Shown here: in pieces, positions 16,352 to 24,413 of the stretch | How the letters are laid out: every line of letters begins with the position of its first letter | How positions within the stretch are numbered: the stretch's first letter is position 1 | Assembly (NCBI GenBank): GCA_025454405.1 | Contig: JALOON010000084.1 | Coordinates: 1-64,000, forward strand | Origin: Oscillatoriaceae cyanobacterium Prado104 | GTDB lineage: Bacteria; Cyanobacteriota; Cyanobacteriia; Cyanobacteriales; Microcoleaceae | Length of the DNA: 64,000 nucleotides | Direction: 5' to 3' | Notes under the pieces: generated by a model | What the model was told of the DNA's origin: nothing | The model's database searches: none | What the model saw: only the letters and a program-made list of their open reading frames with translations | Position numbers and translations under genes: made by a program

Positions 16352-16894
16352 TTACCATAATTCATCAAGGGTTAAGTTGCGGGGATTTTTCAGAGTAAAT
16401 CCGTTGTTTTCTTTAATTAGTTCCCCCGTACAGAAAACTGGCAAGCGTTCTTGATAAGCTTTGATGGCGAGGATGTAATCAATGTCGGCTAATGATGTTT
16501 GAATTTTCCGCAGTTTGTCGGCAATGACGCCGACTAAGGTAACTTCGCCACTTAATTTGTCGGCATTAGGAGTGTGAATTCGCATGACAACTCCCTGAAT
16601 AATTGTATTGGGAATGATGGTCAGTAATTCAGTTAAAATTTCAATTTGAGAGCGGTTTTCTGTATTTTCTAGGGTTTGGATTGCTTCGCGGATGCGGGCT
16701 GCGTAATCTCCAAGGTTTTGCCGATTGGGTAGCAAGATTTCAAATTCTGCTCCCTCTGCTGTTATTTTGTGCCAAAGTGTAGCATTTTCTAAAAAAGGTC
16801 GGTCTTCATGCCAACCGCGGGTTTGTAAATAGTTTCTCAGTTGATTTAGGTCTATTGTTTCGAGAGTTTTACTATCTTTTATGGTGACTTTCAT
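16352..16894 (-). CDS. Hypothetical 180-residue protein
   Basis: A strong ribosome site (AAGGAGTCC) precedes the ATG at 16894. The protein is hydrophilic with mixed alpha/beta composition: WHEDRPFLENATLWHKI, then VGVIADKLRKIQTSLADID and LPVFCTGELIKENNGFTLKN. No family was recognised. It is the first gene of a probable two-gene unit with the membrane nuclease-like protein, suggesting a shared job. Confidence 0.7.
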   Translation of the reverse strand: MKVTIKDSKTLETIDLNQLRNYLQTRGWHEDRPFLENATLWHKITAEGAEFEILLPNRQNLGDYAARIREAIQTLENTENRSQIEILTELLTIIPNTIIQGVVMRIHTPNADKLSGEVTLVGVIADKLRKIQTSLADIDYILAIKAYQERLPVFCTGELIKENNGFTLKNPRNLTLDELW

Positions 16895-17259
16895 GGTTGG
16901 ACTCCTTGGCTAATTCCCTCCATCATCGATCGACGCTATCATCGTCTGCAAAGGGTTTGTAAACGGAATAACCCGCAACCGTGGTGACGGCTTGCAGGTA
17001 GATGTTGCTGAATTGTTATTTTTGTTGGTTGATGTCAACTTTTTACGAAGCGACAATATATTCTTGTTAAATTATGTGGTATTTTTGCGAAAATACTTGA
17101 TTCTCACCCAGGGATTTGACAAAAATCCAGTTGATTAGGTTTTTGCGTGCGGGATTGTTTGAAAAAAATTTGGCTTGTAGTGAGGATTTTAGTTCGATGA
17201 ATCTGCGGACTAAAGTCCTCACTACAAACCTTATTTTTGGCGATCGCGCACGCACTATA
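16895..17259. other. Intergenic region with one palindrome repeat
   Basis: No gene seen. It contains the palindrome repeat at 17174-17230, and otherwise A/T-rich DNA between the unknown gene and the 3' end of sufS. Confidence 0.4.
17174..17230. repeat. GTAGTNAGGACTTTAGTCC palindrome family, copy 1
   Basis: CTTGTAGTGAGGATTTTAGT is mirrored by ACTAAAGTCCTCACTACAAA about 20 bp later. This foldback family recurs at 21040, 27181, 40019, 40223, 42347 and 43732. Here it lies about 30 bp past the end of sufS and may serve as its terminator. Confidence 0.9.
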
Positions 17260-18452
17260 TTACCCCATAATTTCGCCAAAAAAGTCGATCGTCTCTTTCA
17301 ATGCTTTCACAAACACGTCAATTTCCTCGCGAGTATTGTAGAAATACAAACTCGCCCTCGCAGTAGATGAAACATGGTAGACAAGTCTTGAGGGTGAAGT
17401 TCTCCCGCGCTAAATGCCGCTAATGCAGCCCTGCCTTCACCGTTACTATCCGGCTGCGGCCCGTAAATTTTTACTTCGGGAATTTGCTGCAATTTTTGGA
17501 ACAGATACCCCGTCAGTTCTGCTTCATAAGCGTGAATCTTATCCATGCCGATATTACTAAGATAATCTACTGCGGCACCGAGGGCGATCGCCTCGCCAAT
17601 TGCTGGGGTTCCTGCTTCAAATTTGTGCGGCAAATCGGCATAGGTCGAATGGTCTAAAAACACGTCTGCAATCATCTCGCCACCGCCGAAAAACGGAGGC
17701 ATTTCTCTCAATAAATCCAGCTTGCCGTAGAGAAAACCGATGCCAGTCGGCGCGCACATTTTGTGACCGGAAGCAACCAGCCAATCGCAGTCGATCGCCC
17801 GTACATCTATTACCATATGCGGTACGCTTTGGCAAGCATCAATTAAAACTTTTGCACCGTAACTATGGGCAATTTGGCAAATTTCTTTTACTGGATTGAT
17901 GCAGCCCAAAGTATTGGAAACATGGACGACAGATACCAATTTTGTTTTATTTGAAATCAGCGTTTTAAACTGTTCTAAATCGAACTCATTGGAAGGTGTC
18001 AACTCGACAAATTTCAGCACTGCACCCGTTCTTTGTGCGATCATTTGCCAAGGCACGAGATTGCTGTGATGTTCCATTACCGACAAGATAATTTCATCGC
18101 CCGCTTGCAGGTTGCTTAAGCCCCAAGAATAAGCTACCAAATTAATTGCTTCGGTAGCATTGCGAGTGTAAACAATTTCTTGCCGGGAAGCTGCATTGAT
18201 AAAAGCAGCAACTTTATCTCTCGCAGCTTCGTAAGCATCAGTTGCTTTGGAACTGAGAGTGTGAGCGCCCCGGTGGACGTTAGAATTGTATTGTTCGTAG
18301 TAATCGCGCCAAGCGTCGATTACGGCTAAAGGTTTTTGAGAAGTAGCTGCATTGTCTAGATAAACAAGCGGTTTGCCGTTAACTTTTTGATTCAGGATTG
18401 GAAAATCAGCGCGAACTTTGGCAGCTAGAGTTTTTTCTTGAATAAGTGTCAT
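17260..18452 (-). pseudogene. sufS: SufS cysteine desulfurase, frameshifted, catalytic-Cys loop deleted
   Basis: Reading starts at ATG 18452 (MTLIQEKTLAAKVRADFPIL). The PLP-binding core is intact: NATEAINLVAYSWG, VMEHHSNLVPWQ, DACQSVPHM and the Schiff-base lysine in VASGHKMCAPTG. After AAFSAGELHPQDLSTM the DNA jumps directly to the next-frame sequence VSSTARASLYFYNTREEIDV...GEIMG ending at TAA 17260. The family loop between these points (of the type LDQ...RSGHHC.QP...LG, about 23 residues) is missing, and the shift makes the original frame stop at 17307. The persulfide cysteine is therefore lost. A deletion of roughly 70 bp explains it. Could be a real mutation or an assembly error. Last gene of sufBCDS. 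Confidence 0.85.
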
Positions 18453-18520
18453 AATTGCAGAGTTTAGTAATGTGAATTTAGAGCATTTCCTGTCAATTGT
18501 CCGCAACATACAATACTGTA

Positions 18521-18577
18521 GGGGCGGGTTCGCCAACCATATTTGCTAATCGTTGATGATTTAAATAAACCCGCCCC
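18521..18577. repeat. GGGGCGGGTT / AACCCGCCCC foldback
   Basis: GGGGCGGGTT at 18521-18530 is matched by AACCCGCCCC at 18568-18577, with an A/T-rich centre. Related to the longer tandem duplication at 18646-18838. Confidence 0.8.
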
Positions 18578-18645
18578 ACCCAACGAACAACATTAATTCA
18601 CGGATCGCGATCGAATCGAACGAACATGATATATTGAGGGCTATT

Positions 18646-18838
18646 TCGTGAAGTGGGGGCGGGTTTATTTAGCTTGTTCGTGATGTTTGGGAAACATTGG
18701 CGAATCCCCCCCTACAGAAATTGTGGTAATTGCAGACATATATGATTGGTTGGGGTTATCTCGTGAAGTGGGGGCGGGTTTATTTAGCTTGTTCGTGATG
18801 TTTGGGAAACATTGGCGAACCCGCCCCTACAGGAATTA
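18646..18838. repeat. Two-copy direct repeat with internal foldback
   Basis: The unit beginning TCGTGAAGTGGGGGCGGGTT occurs at 18646 and again at 18761 (115 bp apart), running through GTTCGTGATGTTTGGGAAAC and ending in CCTACAG near 18717 and 18832. Each copy starts with GGGGGCGGG and ends with CCCGCCCC or its variant, giving a foldback. Confidence 0.9.
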
Positions 18839-18859
18839 TCGCTCTCCACTTATCCCTAT

Positions 18860-20212
18860 CTATACCAACGATTCCGGTACAGCCACGCAAGTAGAAAGCA
18901 TTTTTGCTACTCCCAAAACAGGCAGTCGATCGAGAATTTCTGCCGCAAAAGCATCGATCAGCAAATAGCGGCTTGTTTCCAAATCCAAGCCCCGACTTTG
19001 CAAGTAAAACAGTTCATCATCCTCTAATTGACTGACAGTTGCACCGTGGGAACATTTAACATTATCTGCCACAATTTCTAACTGCGGTTTCGTATCCACC
19101 CGCGCGCGCGGCGACAGCAACAAATTGCGGCTCAATTGTCCGGCATCTGTCAGTTGTGCGGCTTTAGGAACGAAAACTTTACCGTTAAATACAGCCCGCG
19201 CTTTATTGCCGATAATGCACTTGTGCAATTGCCTGCTAGTGCCGTGAGGGTAATTGAAACCGATCGAACTGTGAGTGTCTGCCAACTGTTCGCCAAAGGC
19301 TGAAGTTAAACCATTTAAAGTTGTTTCAGTACCTTCACCGAGCTGCACCACATCTAAATTATGGCGCGATATTTTGCCACCCATACTAATAGCATGGCAG
19401 GCATAGCGACTGTTGCGAGATTGCTCGATCGAACTTTTGCCAACATGAAAAATATCCCAACTTTCTCGCTGCAATCGGACGTGATTCACCTCCGCATTTT
19501 CGCCGACAAAAACTTCAGTTACAGCATTGGTAAATGCAGGTACTTTGCCGATAGTTGCATAATCCTCGACGATCGCCCCTACTTTGCTGCCCCTTTCTGC
19601 TACTATCAAACAGCGAGGCTGAGAGATTGTCGGCGATGCGCCCGGTACTGTCAGAAACAGCAAGTGCACCGGCATTTCCACAGACAAATTAGCGGGTACG
19701 AATACTACCGCAGCATCCGCCAAACCCGCCTCATTCAAAGCAGCAAACACGTCGTTTTGCGGTTTTTGCTTGCTCAGGATATCGTTGATGCGAGCTCGAT
19801 AAGCTTCCGGTACGTCGGACAAATTGCCAGCGTAAAGTTCGATCGGCAAACTTGGTAAATTGGGCGATCTAACAGTTGACAAATGCGGCGCAAAAACACC
19901 ATTGACAAATGTCAATCTAAATGGTAATTGTTCCGGCGATTTGACAGGCAAAATGAAATCAGACAGCTCAATTTTCGACTCATCAATCTCCGGCAAATTC
20001 AAGCGAAGTTGCAACAGCGGCGACAAATCGGTAAACCGCCATTCCTCATCCCTCACCGTCGGAAAGCTCGAATTTCGCACGGATTCAGCAGCAGCATCCC
20101 GCAGTTTTTGCAAATCGAAAGCGCCAGTTTTAGCATGAGTTATTGCCGATTTACTGGTTCGATCGACCAAATCGGTCAAAAACATTTCTTTAGTAGCAAC
20201 TTGCATCATCAT
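18860..20212 (-). CDS. sufD: SufD, Fe-S scaffold subunit
   Basis: The start at ATG 20212 overlaps the sufC stop in an ATGA arrangement (ATG 20212-20210, TGA 20211-20209), which indicates translational coupling; a longer frame from 20257 would run inside sufC. About 450 residues. SufD hallmarks: DEEWRFTDLSPLLQL near the N-terminus, NYPHGTSRQLHKCIIGNKAR, and the C-terminal VKCSHGATVSQLEDDELFYL containing the conserved His. SufD joins SufB and SufC2 to build Fe-S clusters in the cytosol. Confidence 0.97.
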   Translation of the reverse strand: MMMQVATKEMFLTDLVDRTSKSAITHAKTGAFDLQKLRDAAAESVRNSSFPTVRDEEWRFTDLSPLLQLRLNLPEIDESKIELSDFILPVKSPEQLPFRLTFVNGVFAPHLSTVRSPNLPSLPIELYAGNLSDVPEAYRARINDILSKQKPQNDVFAALNEAGLADAAVVFVPANLSVEMPVHLLFLTVPGASPTISQPRCLIVAERGSKVGAIVEDYATIGKVPAFTNAVTEVFVGENAEVNHVRLQRESWDIFHVGKSSIEQSRNSRYACHAISMGGKISRHNLDVVQLGEGTETTLNGLTSAFGEQLADTHSSIGFNYPHGTSRQLHKCIIGNKARAVFNGKVFVPKAAQLTDAGQLSRNLLLSPRARVDTKPQLEIVADNVKCSHGATVSQLEDDELFYLQSRGLDLETSRYLLIDAFAAEILDRLPVLGVAKMLSTCVAVPESLV

Positions 20213-21006
20213 CGCGCACTTGCTCCCGAAAATTTTGCTTCTTCTTCCAACACCCAATCATAACCGCGCTCTTCCAATTCCAGCGCCAACTCTTTCGGGC
20301 CGGTAGCGATAATTTTGCCGCCTTCCATAACGTGAATAAAATCGGGCACGATGTAATTCAACAAGCGCTGGTAGTGAGTAATCAGCAACATGCAATTATC
20401 AGCATTTGACAAATGATTCACGCCGCCAGCCACAATCTTGAGAGCATCGATATCCAAACCCGAATCAGTCTCGTCTAAAATAGCTAACTTAGGTTCTAAT
20501 ATAGCCATCTGCAAAATCTCGTTTCGCTTTTTCTCGCCGCCAGAAAAACCCTCATTGACGCTGCGGTTCAAGAAAGAATCGTTCATCTTGACAACATCGA
20601 GCTTTTCCTCTACCAAATCTTGGAAATCAAAAGCATCCATTTCTTCCAAGCCCCGGTGTTTGCGGTGGGAATTGTAAGCCACGCGCAAGAAATCCAGATT
20701 GCTAACTCCCGGAATTTCTAAAGGATATTGGAAAGCTAAAAATACGCCTGCTAGCGAACGTTCTTCGGGCGCTAATTCCAGTAGGTTTTGACCCAAAAAG
20801 TTAATTTCTCCGCCCGTCACCGTATAAGCGGGATGGCCAGCTACTATTTTGGAAAAAGTGCTTTTTCCCGAGCCATTTGGGCCCATAATCGCGTGAACTT
20901 CTCCCGCCTTAATTTCAAGATTCAAACCTTTCAAAATTTGGGTATCTTCCACATTCGCGGTTAAATCGCGAACCGATAGCACCACTGGACTATTTTCAAC
21001 AATCAT
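20209..21006 (-). CDS. sufC: SufC, Fe-S assembly ATPase
   Basis: 265 residues. ABC ATPase with Walker A GPNGSGKST, the SufC-specific signature FSGGEKKRNEILQMAIL, Walker B LAILDETDSGLDIDAL and switch His ITHYQRLL. SufC drives conformational changes in SufBCD during cluster assembly and has no membrane partner. It lies between sufB and sufD; the 234-bp gap to sufB is filled by repeats. Confidence 0.97.
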   Translation of the reverse strand: MIVENSPVVLSVRDLTANVEDTQILKGLNLEIKAGEVHAIMGPNGSGKSTFSKIVAGHPAYTVTGGEINFLGQNLLELAPEERSLAGVFLAFQYPLEIPGVSNLDFLRVAYNSHRKHRGLEEMDAFDFQDLVEEKLDVVKMNDSFLNRSVNEGFSGGEKKRNEILQMAILEPKLAILDETDSGLDIDALKIVAGGVNHLSNADNCMLLITHYQRLLNYIVPDFIHVMEGGKIIATGPKELALELEERGYDWVLEEEAKFSGASAR

Positions 21007-21039
21007 CTTTTGTTCTTTCCTAATTCCTCTAATTTTTCA

Positions 21040-21090
21040 GGACTAAAGTCCCTACTACAAACCTGTTTGTAGTGCGGACTTCAGTCCGTT
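21040..21090. repeat. GGACTAAAGTCC palindrome family, copy 2
   Basis: GGACTAAAGTCCCTACTACA is followed by TTGTAGTGCGGACTTCAGTC, forming a foldback in the sufB-sufC spacer. On the sufBCD transcript this would fold upstream of sufC. Confidence 0.9.
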
Positions 21091-21097
21091 CTTTTTT

Positions 21098-21226
21098 CTC
21101 GTTCCCAGGCTCTGCCTGGGAATGCGTGTCCCGAGGCTCTGCCTCGCGGGACACGCTAGAGAGAGACGAGGCAGAGCCTCTGGATCTGCGTTACCAGGCA
21201 GAGCCTAGTAACGAGGAGAAATCCGC
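21098..21226. repeat. AGGCTCTGCCTGGGAAT repeat cluster
   Basis: CCCAGGCTCTGCCTGGG, then GAGGCTCTGCCTCGCGGGAC, followed by GAGGCAGAGCCTC and CCAGGCAGAGCCT, a set of nested short palindromes ending at GTAACGAGGAG. A related cluster lies at 45327-45432. It sits inside the suf operon. Confidence 0.85.
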
Positions 21227-21240
21227 TGCCGAACTTTCTT

Positions 21241-22683
21241 CTACCCAACACTTCCTTCAAGTTTCAGACTCAGCAACTTATCAGCTTCCGCAGCAAATTC
21301 CATCGGCAACTGATTGAAAACATCCTTGCAGAAACCGCTAATCATCATCGAAATTGCATCTTCTGCAGAAATTCCCCGCTGCGCGAAGAAGAACAATTGC
21401 TCTTCTCCAATCTTAGAAGTCGAAGCTTCGTGCTCCACTTTCGCAGTATTGTTTTGCACTTGAATGTAAGGGAAAGTATTCGCTTGCGCGTTATCCCCGA
21501 TCAACATCGAATCGCACTGAGAATAGTTGCGCGAACCTTTAGAATTCGGCCCCATTTTCACCAAACCGCGATAGCTGTTAGCCGAATTGCCCGCCGAAAT
21601 CCCCTTAGAAATAATCGTGCTGCGAGTATTTTTGCCAACGTGAACCATCTTAGTTCCGGTGTCAGCTTGCTGCTTGTTATTTGTCAGCGCTACCGAGTAA
21701 AATTCCCCTACCGAGTTGTCGCCAACTAACACGCAACTGGGATATTTCCAAGTAATCGCCGAACCGGTTTCTACTTGCGTCCAAGAAATCTTAGAATTGA
21801 CTCCCTGACACAAACCGCGTTTGGTTACAAAGTTGTAAATCCCGCCTTTACCTTCCGCATCGCCTGCGTACCAGTTTTGCACTGTCGAGTATTTGATATC
21901 GGCATTATCTAGCGCTACCAATTCTACAACGGCGGCGTGCAGTTGGTTGGTGTCAAACATCGGGGCGGTGCAGCCTTCTAAGTAAGAAACCGAACTGTTT
22001 TCTTCGGCAACAATTAGAGTGCGCTCGAACTGGCCCGAATCTCCGTTGTTGATCCGAAAATAAGTTGACAGTTCCATCGGGCATTTAACGCCTTTGGGAA
22101 TGTAGACGAAGGAACCATCGCTGAATACGGCGGAGTTGAGGGCTGCAAAAAAGTTGTCGCCCACCGGTACGACGCTGCCGAGATATTTTTCTATGAGTTC
22201 TGGATAATCTTTGACAGCTTCCGAGATGGAACAGAAGATAACGCCGTCTTTGGCTAGTTTTTCTCTAAAAGTTGTGGCGATGGAAACGCTGTCAAACACA
22301 GCGTCAACGGCAACGTTGCCGAGGCGCTTTTGTTCGGAGAGGGGAATTCCCAGTTTCTCGAAGGTTTCCAGCAATGTCGGATCGACTTCTTCCAAACTGT
22401 TGAGTTTTTTAGGCTTTTGTTTGGGAGCGGAGTAGTAGATAATTTGTTGGTAGTCGATCGCCGGATAGTGGACGTGGGGCCAGGTGGGTTCCGCCATTTT
22501 CAGCCACTGCCGGTATGCCTTGAGGCGGAATTGCAGCATGAATTCCGGTTCGTCTTTCTTGGAGGAAATCAGGCGGACTACATCTTCGCTCAAGCCGCGG
22601 GGGATGGTGTCTGACTCGATTTCGGTGACGAAACCGTATTTGTAGGGCTGGTTGACTAGGGTTTTGACTGTGGTAGAACTCAT
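21241..22683 (-). CDS. sufB: SufB, Fe-S scaffold subunit
   Basis: 480 residues, the usual SufB length. Hallmarks include SVVPVGDNFFAALNSAVFSD, GSFVYIPKGVKCPMELSTYF, LEGCTAPMF, QNWYAGDAEGKGGIYNFVTK, QCDSMLIGD and the C-terminal EHEASTSKIGEEQLFFFAQR. SufB is the subunit on which the Fe-S cluster is assembled. First gene of sufBCDS, divergent from sufR, and preceded by a SufR operator at 22795-22814. Confidence 0.98.
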   Translation of the reverse strand: MSSTTVKTLVNQPYKYGFVTEIESDTIPRGLSEDVVRLISSKKDEPEFMLQFRLKAYRQWLKMAEPTWPHVHYPAIDYQQIIYYSAPKQKPKKLNSLEEVDPTLLETFEKLGIPLSEQKRLGNVAVDAVFDSVSIATTFREKLAKDGVIFCSISEAVKDYPELIEKYLGSVVPVGDNFFAALNSAVFSDGSFVYIPKGVKCPMELSTYFRINNGDSGQFERTLIVAEENSSVSYLEGCTAPMFDTNQLHAAVVELVALDNADIKYSTVQNWYAGDAEGKGGIYNFVTKRGLCQGVNSKISWTQVETGSAITWKYPSCVLVGDNSVGEFYSVALTNNKQQADTGTKMVHVGKNTRSTIISKGISAGNSANSYRGLVKMGPNSKGSRNYSQCDSMLIGDNAQANTFPYIQVQNNTAKVEHEASTSKIGEEQLFFFAQRGISAEDAISMMISGFCKDVFNQLPMEFAAEADKLLSLKLEGSVG

Positions 22684-22794
22684 TATTTTGCGTGTTCCGT
22701 GTTCTAGCGTGTTCTAGATAGTGCTCTGGAGGATGGCAGGCGGGGCAATGACCGTCCGGGCTCGAGCGAATTCTGCAGGACGGGTCGAAAAGTT

Positions 22795-22814
22795 AAGCAA
22801 CACACTTGTTGCTT
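22795..22814. promoter_or_regulatory. SufR operator
   Basis: AAGCAAC (22795-22801), six bases ACACTT, GTTGCTT (22808-22814): a perfect 7+6+7 inverted repeat containing the known cyanobacterial SufR consensus CAAC-N6-GTTG. It lies 111 bp before sufB and 73 bp before sufR, where a repressor could control both directions. Confidence 0.85.
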
Positions 22815-22887
22815 TAATATATTTTAAGCTACATTAACAGCAGTGATATTGTCAAAGTCTTAAAAATATTTTTTTTTTTGAACCACC

Positions 22888-23553
22888 ATGCAGAGCCAGC
22901 AGACTTCCACGAAACAAGACATCTTGCAGTATTTACTCAAGGAGGGTCAAGGGACTGCTCTAGAGCTTGCAGAGTCTTTGGATATCAGCCCGCAGGCGAT
23001 TCGCCGTCACTTGAAGGATTTGGAGGGTGAGGGGCTGATTCAATATCAGTCGCATCAGTCCGGTATGGGACGGCCGCAGCATATTTACGAGCTTACAGCT
23101 CGAGGGCGCGATCGATTCCCAAATCGTTACGGCGATTTTGCTGTTTCTTTCCTGGACACGCTGGCGGAAACAGTGGGGCGCGAACAAGTGATGACTATTT
23201 TGCAAAAACAGTGGGAACGCAAAGCGATGGAGTACCGGCGGCTGGTGGGCGCGGGATCGCTGCAAGAGCGAATGACTCAGTTAGTGGAACTCCGCAGGGC
23301 TGAAGGTTATATGGCAGAGTGCTATCCTGCAGAATCGATCGAGGATGGCAATTGCGATCGTACTGCATCGGGCGATCGATTTGTGTTTATGGAGCACAAT
23401 TGCGCAATTTCTAATGTAGCTGAAACTTTTCCGAGCGTTTGCGGTAATGAGTTGGAAATGTTTGCTGCTGTTTTGCCCGACTGCCATGTGGAACGCACGC
23501 ACTGGATTATTAATGGCGAACACCGCTGCGGTTATTCGGTTTCGAGGAAGTAG
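22888..23553 (+). CDS. sufR: SufR, Fe-S-sensing repressor of suf
   Basis: 221 residues. The N-terminal winged helix (TALELAESLDISPQAIRRHL) is DeoR-like. The C-terminal half holds four cysteines with the exact spacing C-x12-C-x13-C-x14-C (HNCAIS; SVCGNE; PDCHVE; HRCGYS), the SufR signature; three of these bind a 4Fe-4S cluster in known homologues. Holo-SufR represses sufBCDS and itself. It is divergent from sufB, with the operator between them. ATG 22888 follows an A/T-rich promoter area. Confidence 0.96.
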   Translation: MQSQQTSTKQDILQYLLKEGQGTALELAESLDISPQAIRRHLKDLEGEGLIQYQSHQSGMGRPQHIYELTARGRDRFPNRYGDFAVSFLDTLAETVGREQVMTILQKQWERKAMEYRRLVGAGSLQERMTQLVELRRAEGYMAECYPAESIEDGNCDRTASGDRFVFMEHNCAISNVAETFPSVCGNELEMFAAVLPDCHVERTHWIINGEHRCGYSVSRK

Positions 23554-23555
23554 TT

Positions 23556-23650
23556 AACAGTTGACAGTTGACAGTTGACAGTTGTCAGAAGGAAGAGGGA
23601 AGAGGAAAGAGGGAAGAGTTGACAGTTGTTGTTGGTTGTCATTTGTTAGT
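23556..23650. repeat. Short tandem repeats (CAGTTGA and GAAGAGG)
   Basis: Four copies of a 7-bp TTGACAG/CAGTTGA unit are followed by GAAGAGG-type units. Typical cyanobacterial STRR sequences; no gene seen. Confidence 0.85.
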
Positions 23651-23763
23651 TATTATTAGTCATTAATGTTTTCCCTGCCCAAAAGCTAGATGATTTGCAG
23701 CGCCAGAAAAAGCCCGAGCTACATCTAAATCTTGACGGAAAATATCGAAAATCGCAAAGCGCC

Positions 23764-24252
23764 ATGAGTCATCCTCTAGATCGACCGCAAATTAACGTTA
23801 GAGAAACATATCCCCACGAAGATACTTTAATTGCCGAACATTTTTACCAAATGTGGCGAGATAATGATGTTCCAGATAGTTCGATCGAGTCTAATTGGTC
23901 TGAAATTATTATAAAATTTATCGATCGCGCGCGGCAAGAACTCTGTTACAAAGCATTTGCGATCGAAGTTGATGGCGTTGTTGTAGGTTCTACAAGCTGT
24001 CAGTTGTTTGCGGGGCTTTATCCTCAAATACTTGCAGCAGAATATAGGAAGTACGGCTATATTTGGGGTGTTTATGTGGAAGCTCCTTATCGAGGGCGGG
24101 GATTTGGCAAGCAATTAACTACAATGGCAATAGATTATCTCAAATCGCTGGGTTGCACGCGAGCTATTCTCCATGCTTCTCCGTCCGGTCAACAAGTTTA
24201 CACCAGCGTCGGTTTTGTTGCTAGCAATGAGATGCGTTTGGATCTTAAATAA
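23764..24252 (+). CDS. GNAT-family N-acetyltransferase
   Basis: The ATG at 23764 (MSHPLDRPQINVRETYPHED) is chosen because GNAT folds begin here; the 23 residues upstream look random. 162 residues. Motif A is seen in VYVEAPYRGRGFGKQLTTMA (acetyl-CoA pyrophosphate loop RGRGFG), followed by the usual C-terminal AILHASPSGQQVYTSVGF. Acetylates an unknown small molecule or protein. Monocistronic between repeats. Confidence 0.9.
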   Translation: MSHPLDRPQINVRETYPHEDTLIAEHFYQMWRDNDVPDSSIESNWSEIIIKFIDRARQELCYKAFAIEVDGVVVGSTSCQLFAGLYPQILAAEYRKYGYIWGVYVEAPYRGRGFGKQLTTMAIDYLKSLGCTRAILHASPSGQQVYTSVGFVASNEMRLDLK

Positions 24253-24413
24253 AGCAGGTTCGATCGAAATTCAGGCAACTTTAATAATCCCTTTTTATGG
24301 AACCGCGAAGGCGCGAAGTTCGCGAAGATAAGAGAAGAGAAGAAGATAAAGAGGTTAACCCAGATTTCAGATAGAATCTAAAATCAGCCAATTTAAAATC
24401 TAAAATCTAAAAT

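Larger units (their letters stand above)
18453..18859. other. Repeat-filled gap inside the suf cluster
   Basis: About 400 bp between sufD and sufS consisting mainly of GGGGCGGGTT-type repeats (18521-18577 and 18646-18838). No gene is seen. It separates sufS from sufBCD, so sufS may be poorly cotranscribed. Confidence 0.6.
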
